Below are positions 61,264 to 64,000 of a stretch of 64,000 nt of DNA, piece after piece. The number at the start of each line of letters is the position of its first letter. Positions within the stretch are counted from its first letter, which is position 1. This DNA comes from Terriglobia bacterium. GTDB taxonomy: Bacteria; Acidobacteriota; Vicinamibacteria; Vicinamibacterales; CAVVIG01. The position numbers and the translations under genes were made by a program. The stretch is from NCBI GenBank assembly GCA_020073005.1, contig JAIQFX010000011.1, positions 42,675-106,674 on the forward strand, written 5' to 3'. The notes under the pieces are model-generated. The model was not told the DNA's origin. It worked only from the letters and a program-made list of their open reading frames with translations, and made no database searches.

Positions 61264-61707
61264 ATGGCGACGTTCGAACGGCATGTTGACGTGAACTGGC
61301 AGGGCTCGGTGATGGACGGCAAGGGCGAAGCGAAGGCGGGGACGGGCGCGTTCACGCTGCCGGTGACGTTCCCCGCGCGCATCGGCGAATCGGGCGGCAA
61401 GACGAGCCCCGAGGAATTGATGGCGGCGGCGCACGCCGCGTGCTACGCGATGGCGCTCAACGGCACGATTGGCCGCACCGAGGGCGTCTCGGTCGAGCGG
61501 ACCGCGGTGCGCGCGACCGTGACGGCGGACAAGGGCGACGCCGGGATCAAGATCATGTCATCGAAGCTCGAGGTCACCGCGTACGGGCTCAAGGGCGCCG
61601 ACGCGAAGAAGTTCGCGGAGATCGCGACGCTCGCCGAAGGCCGCTGCCCGGTGTCGAACGCGTACCGCGGCACGATGACGATCACGGTGGAGGCGAAGGT
61701 CGGCTAG
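61264..61707 (+). CDS. osmC: OsmC/Ohr-family peroxiredoxin
   Basis: 147 aa thiol peroxidase for organic hydroperoxides. First Cys in AAHAACYAMALNG, second in EGRCPVSNAYRG, with Arg/Glu partners kept (EELMAAAHAA). OsmC rather than Ohr by the VDVNWQG/EAKAGTGAF start. GGAGG lies 5 bp before ATG. A heptad repeat follows. Confidence 0.92.
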   Translation: MATFERHVDVNWQGSVMDGKGEAKAGTGAFTLPVTFPARIGESGGKTSPEELMAAAHAACYAMALNGTIGRTEGVSVERTAVRATVTADKGDAGIKIMSSKLEVTAYGLKGADAKKFAEIATLAEGRCPVSNAYRGTMTITVEAKVG

Positions 61708-61734
61708 TCACCAGCCACCAGTCACCAGCCACCG
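61707..61734. repeat. Heptanucleotide repeat in the osmC/ywiC-like gap
   Basis: GTCACCA, GCCACCA, GTCACCA, GCCACCG: same unit set as at 59604-59624. It begins at the last base of the osmC stop and runs into the GTG start. Confidence 0.85.
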
Positions 61735-62496
61735 GTGTTTCCAAGAGAGCACGGCGCGTACGGCCAGCTGCTGTTTCCGTTGATCGCGGCGCTGGCCGTC
61801 GGCCGTCCCGGCGCGGCCGCGTTTGCCTTCGCGGCCGCCGCTTTCTTCGCGTTTCTCGCGCATGAACCGCTGCTCGTTCTGCTGGGGCAGCGGGGGCCGC
61901 GCGCGCGGCAGGACGCCGGGCAGCGCGCGATCCGATGGTTCGCGACCACCGGCCTCGCCGCCGCCGGCCTCGCCGTGTTCGCGATCGCGACGATGCCGCG
62001 CGTGGCGCAGCACGCGGTGATCTTCTGCGCCGCGCTCGCGGCGATTCTCCTGGCGGTCATCGCCACCAGACGCGAGCACACGACCCCCGGCGAGATTCTG
62101 TCCGCGTGCACGCTCGCGTCACTCGCGCTTCCGGTCGCGCTGGCCTCTCATACCACGCACGCTGTCGCCGTCACGTGCGTGCTCGTGTTCGCGGCGGCGT
62201 TCACGACCGCGACCGTGTGCGTCCGCGCGGTCATCATGCACACACGGCGTCCGCCCGCCTTCGCATCGCGGATCACCGGCGCGCTCACAGCGGCCGGAGC
62301 GATTGCGATCCTCGCGTTCTTCGGTGCGATCGGTTTCGCGTCGTCCGTCGCGCCGTGGGCCGCGCTACCCGGATGCGGTGCGGGCGTGGCGCTCGTGGTG
62401 AAGCCTCCGTCCGCGCGTCAACTGCGCATCGTCGGCTGGACGCTCGTCGCGACGACGGCCGCCGCGGCGGCCATCCTGATCGCCGTGCTCGGGTAG
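61735..62496 (+). CDS. YwiC-like membrane protein
   Basis: 253 aa with about eight membrane helices. Starts with FPREHGAYGQLLFPL, the diagnostic PREHGAY motif of the YwiC-like family. Function unknown. GTG 61735 follows the repeat. Stop TAG is part of a palindrome pair. Confidence 0.8.
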   Translation: MFPREHGAYGQLLFPLIAALAVGRPGAAAFAFAAAAFFAFLAHEPLLVLLGQRGPRARQDAGQRAIRWFATTGLAAAGLAVFAIATMPRVAQHAVIFCAALAAILLAVIATRREHTTPGEILSACTLASLALPVALASHTTHAVAVTCVLVFAAAFTTATVCVRAVIMHTRRPPAFASRITGALTAAGAIAILAFFGAIGFASSVAPWAALPGCGAGVALVVKPPSARQLRIVGWTLVATTAAAAAILIAVLG

Positions 62497-62552
62497 CAGC
62501 GCAGCCCTTCAGGGCTGCCCGACCGCCGTGGCAGGCCTGAAGGCCTGCGCTA
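62494..62552. repeat. Head-to-head family C palindromes giving both stop codons
   Basis: GCAGCCCTTCAGGGCTGC (62501-62518) and GCAGGCCTGAAGGCCTGC (62531-62548), 7-bp arms, opposite loops, outer flanks GTAGC and GCTAC. The outer TAG on each strand is the stop codon of the convergent genes on either side. Confidence 0.85.
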
Positions 62553-63809
62553 CTTCTTCAGCGTTCCGGGCAGCGGCTGGATAATCGCGTTCGCCAGCGC
62601 GCCGCTGAACTCGGTCAGCTCGCCCGCTTTCTTTCCCGGCGCCGGCAGCAGCCGCGCGGCCAGCGGCTTGTTCCACTTGAACGCGAGCGTGGCGACGTCG
62701 CCGACGATCCGCGCGATCGCGTCTTCGCTCGTGTCGCCCGGCAGCGGCACCGTATCCACGCCGCCCGCGCACACGGCCGAGTACGCCAGGATCGAATCGA
62801 GACCGTACGTGCCTTCCGTCCATCGCTGCGTCAGCACCTTTTCCTCGAGCACCGGAATCATCAGACCGGAATAACCCGTCTGCTTCACCGGCACATCTTT
62901 CACAGCGCGCGTGATGACGCCGGATGCGGTCTCGGTTCCGGGCGATCCGAACGGTGCGCCGGTGAACGATTCGATCGCCGCGGCGATGGAGTTCTGTCCG
63001 CCTGGCGCCGGTGTTGGATCGATGCCCGCGTACGTCCACCCGCTGCCGGCCGCGGTCTTCATCGCCGCGGCTTCGACGGCGCGAAGATGCACGGCGAGCG
63101 CGTCGGTGAGCGCCTTCGCGGCCGTGCGCGGATCGTGCTCGCGCGCGAAGACGTCCATGACGACGTTCGCGGACTCGAGTCCGATCGCGAAGCTGCGCGG
63201 TCCGCCGCCGGGATGCCACGCGCCGGGATAGAACGGTCCGTACGGCTTCAGCATCGCGGTCGCGCCGAAGTTGAAGTTGCCCTGCCCGTGCGGACTCCGC
63301 TCGCCGACGCCCTTGATGATGCGCGCGGCCTGCCGCACCGCGTTCCAGTGAATGCCATCGTCGCCCGCGACGACGATGTTCGCGTTGAGGCGGTTGCCGG
63401 GCGCCGACAGGACGTCCGTCAGCAGATCGACCGGCGCCGTGCTGTCGGTGTCTTTCACCATCGCCGGGCCGATGTTGGGCGCGAACCGCAGCTTCGCCGC
63501 CAGTTCGTTGATGTTGCGCAGCAGCGCCATCGCATCGTCGTGGCTGAGCCCGCGCGTGTATTCTGGGAACGGCTGGGTCGAGATGCGGACGCCGGCCACG
63601 TCGTACCCGGCGGCCTTGACGGCGTCCCTCACCTTATTAAGAAAGGTGACGGTTTCCTCGAGTTGCGCCGCGTAGGACTTCGCGTCGATCGTGACGAAGC
63701 CGGTGATGGCGCGGATTCTCGGCTTCACCGGGTCCGCCGCGCGCGGAGCGGGAGCGACGGCAGCGATCAAGACGATGACGGCGGCCAGAAGACGTGAGGC
63801 GTGTTTCAT
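62550..63809 (-). CDS. DUF711-family protein with signal peptide
   Basis: 419 aa of the PFL/DUF711 group (RIRAITGFVTIDAK; GDDGIHWNAVRQAARIIKG; PGGGPRSFAIGLESANVV; GIDPTPAPGGQNS; CAGGVDTVPLPGD). An N-terminal signal (LLAAVIVLIAAVAPAPRAA) suggests export, unlike the cytosolic members I know. Reaction unknown. Stop codon comes from a family C palindrome. Confidence 0.83.
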   Translation of the reverse strand: MKHASRLLAAVIVLIAAVAPAPRAADPVKPRIRAITGFVTIDAKSYAAQLEETVTFLNKVRDAVKAAGYDVAGVRISTQPFPEYTRGLSHDDAMALLRNINELAAKLRFAPNIGPAMVKDTDSTAPVDLLTDVLSAPGNRLNANIVVAGDDGIHWNAVRQAARIIKGVGERSPHGQGNFNFGATAMLKPYGPFYPGAWHPGGGPRSFAIGLESANVVMDVFAREHDPRTAAKALTDALAVHLRAVEAAAMKTAAGSGWTYAGIDPTPAPGGQNSIAAAIESFTGAPFGSPGTETASGVITRAVKDVPVKQTGYSGLMIPVLEEKVLTQRWTEGTYGLDSILAYSAVCAGGVDTVPLPGDTSEDAIARIVGDVATLAFKWNKPLAARLLPAPGKKAGELTEFSGALANAIIQPLPGTLKK

Positions 63810-63839
63810 CGGGGTAGCCTACGCCAGGCCGGCTGAAGT

Positions 63840-63869
63840 TTGACGGCGTTTGTGCCGATTGGCTACGAT
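63840..63869 (+). promoter_or_regulatory. Promoter of tRNA-Asn
   Basis: TTGACG (63840-63845) and TACGAT (63864-63869), 18 bp apart, about 55 bp before the mature tRNA. Confidence 0.55.
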
Positions 63870-63924
63870 TGGGGTTCTGGCCGGCCCCGATCGGGCCCGC
63901 CGGTGAACACGCTCCTGCCTGTGT

Positions 63925-63999
63925 TCCTCAGTAGCTCAATGGTAGAGCATCCGGCTGTTAACCGGAGGGTTGCTGGTTCGAATCCAGCCTGAGGAGCCA
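63925..63999 (+). tRNA. tRNA-Asn (GTT)
   Basis: Full cloverleaf: acceptor TCCTCAG/CTGAGGA, D arm AGCTC/GAGC, anticodon arm CCGG-CTGTTAA-CCGG with GTT at 63957-63959, T arm GCTGG-TTCGAAT-CCAGC, discriminator G and encoded CCA. Decodes AAC/AAU. Confidence 0.97.
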
Positions 64000-64000
64000 A

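Noticed and set aside
61264..61707. OsmC as a second selenoprotein candidate
   Set aside because: OsmC-like selenoproteins exist, but both active-site positions here are ordinary Cys codons and the frame is closed.

Overview
The window is a gene-dense, high-GC bacterial chromosome segment. It carries about 70 protein genes, an SRP RNA, tRNA-Asn(GTT) and a cobalamin riboswitch. I see no phage, IS transposase or CRISPR array. The gene content fits Acidobacteriota, probably a Vicinamibacteria-like lineage: futalosine menaquinone pathway, CysO/Mec-type cysteine synthesis, a bacterial deoxyhypusine-synthase homologue, a full ISC operon and several acidobacterial-style orphan families. This placement is inference; no marker gene search was possible.

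Layout. 1-2.9 kb: argR(end)-argG-argH. 3-5.6 kb: an RGG-rich zinc-ribbon protein, fabI, a flavin reductase and a small membrane protein. 5.6-10 kb (minus): a c-di-GMP HD-GYP/GAF/GGDEF protein, a sigma-54 activator and a membrane protein. 10-14.8 kb: deoxyhypusine-synthase-like, DUF5615, degenerate ROK, nagA, DUF4097. 14.8-17.5 kb: queC/queD and phosphoglycolate phosphatase. 17.5-25.2 kb: czcCBA efflux with a DtxR/MntR regulator. 25-32.6 kb: menG, a PilT-like ATPase, a CaiB CoA-transferase, a selenocysteine glutaredoxin (in-frame TGA), homoserine dehydrogenase and an aminotransferase. 32.7-37.6 kb: FGE-like, HhH glycosylase, methyltransferase, then cysM-mec-cysO/moeZ. 37.6-45.4 kb: iscR-S-U-A-hscB-hscA-fdx-iscX, running into mqnB-mqnD. 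45.4-53.1 kb (minus): a riboswitch-led btuB/D/C/F operon with two DUF71-type PP-loop genes. 53.1-56.8 kb: yjbQ, mqnE, nadA, sod. 57.7-61 kb: SRP RNA-dnaX-ybaB-recR. 61-64 kb: osmC, ywiC-like, DUF711, tRNA-Asn.

How genes work together: sulfur handling is continuous from 34.8 to 43.4 kb, from cysteine synthesis on a sulfur-carrier protein to Fe-S assembly under an Rrf2/IscR-type operator. Menaquinone genes (menG, mqnB, mqnD, mqnE) are scattered. B12 uptake forms one riboswitch-controlled unit.

Most striking signals. (1) A glutaredoxin whose first active-site Cys codon is TGA, followed at the right distance by a SECIS-like hairpin. (2) Thirteen gene borders carry 7-bp-period tandem repeats, most with mirror-image (reverse-complement) arms, some supplying the last or first codons of genes. 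(3) Three families of short palindromic elements. Two lie in frame inside conserved genes (queC between zinc ligands, the cysO-moeZ linker, hscA, dnaX), and one supplies stop codons at gene ends. Together they look like Rickettsia-type protein-invading palindromes in a different phylum.
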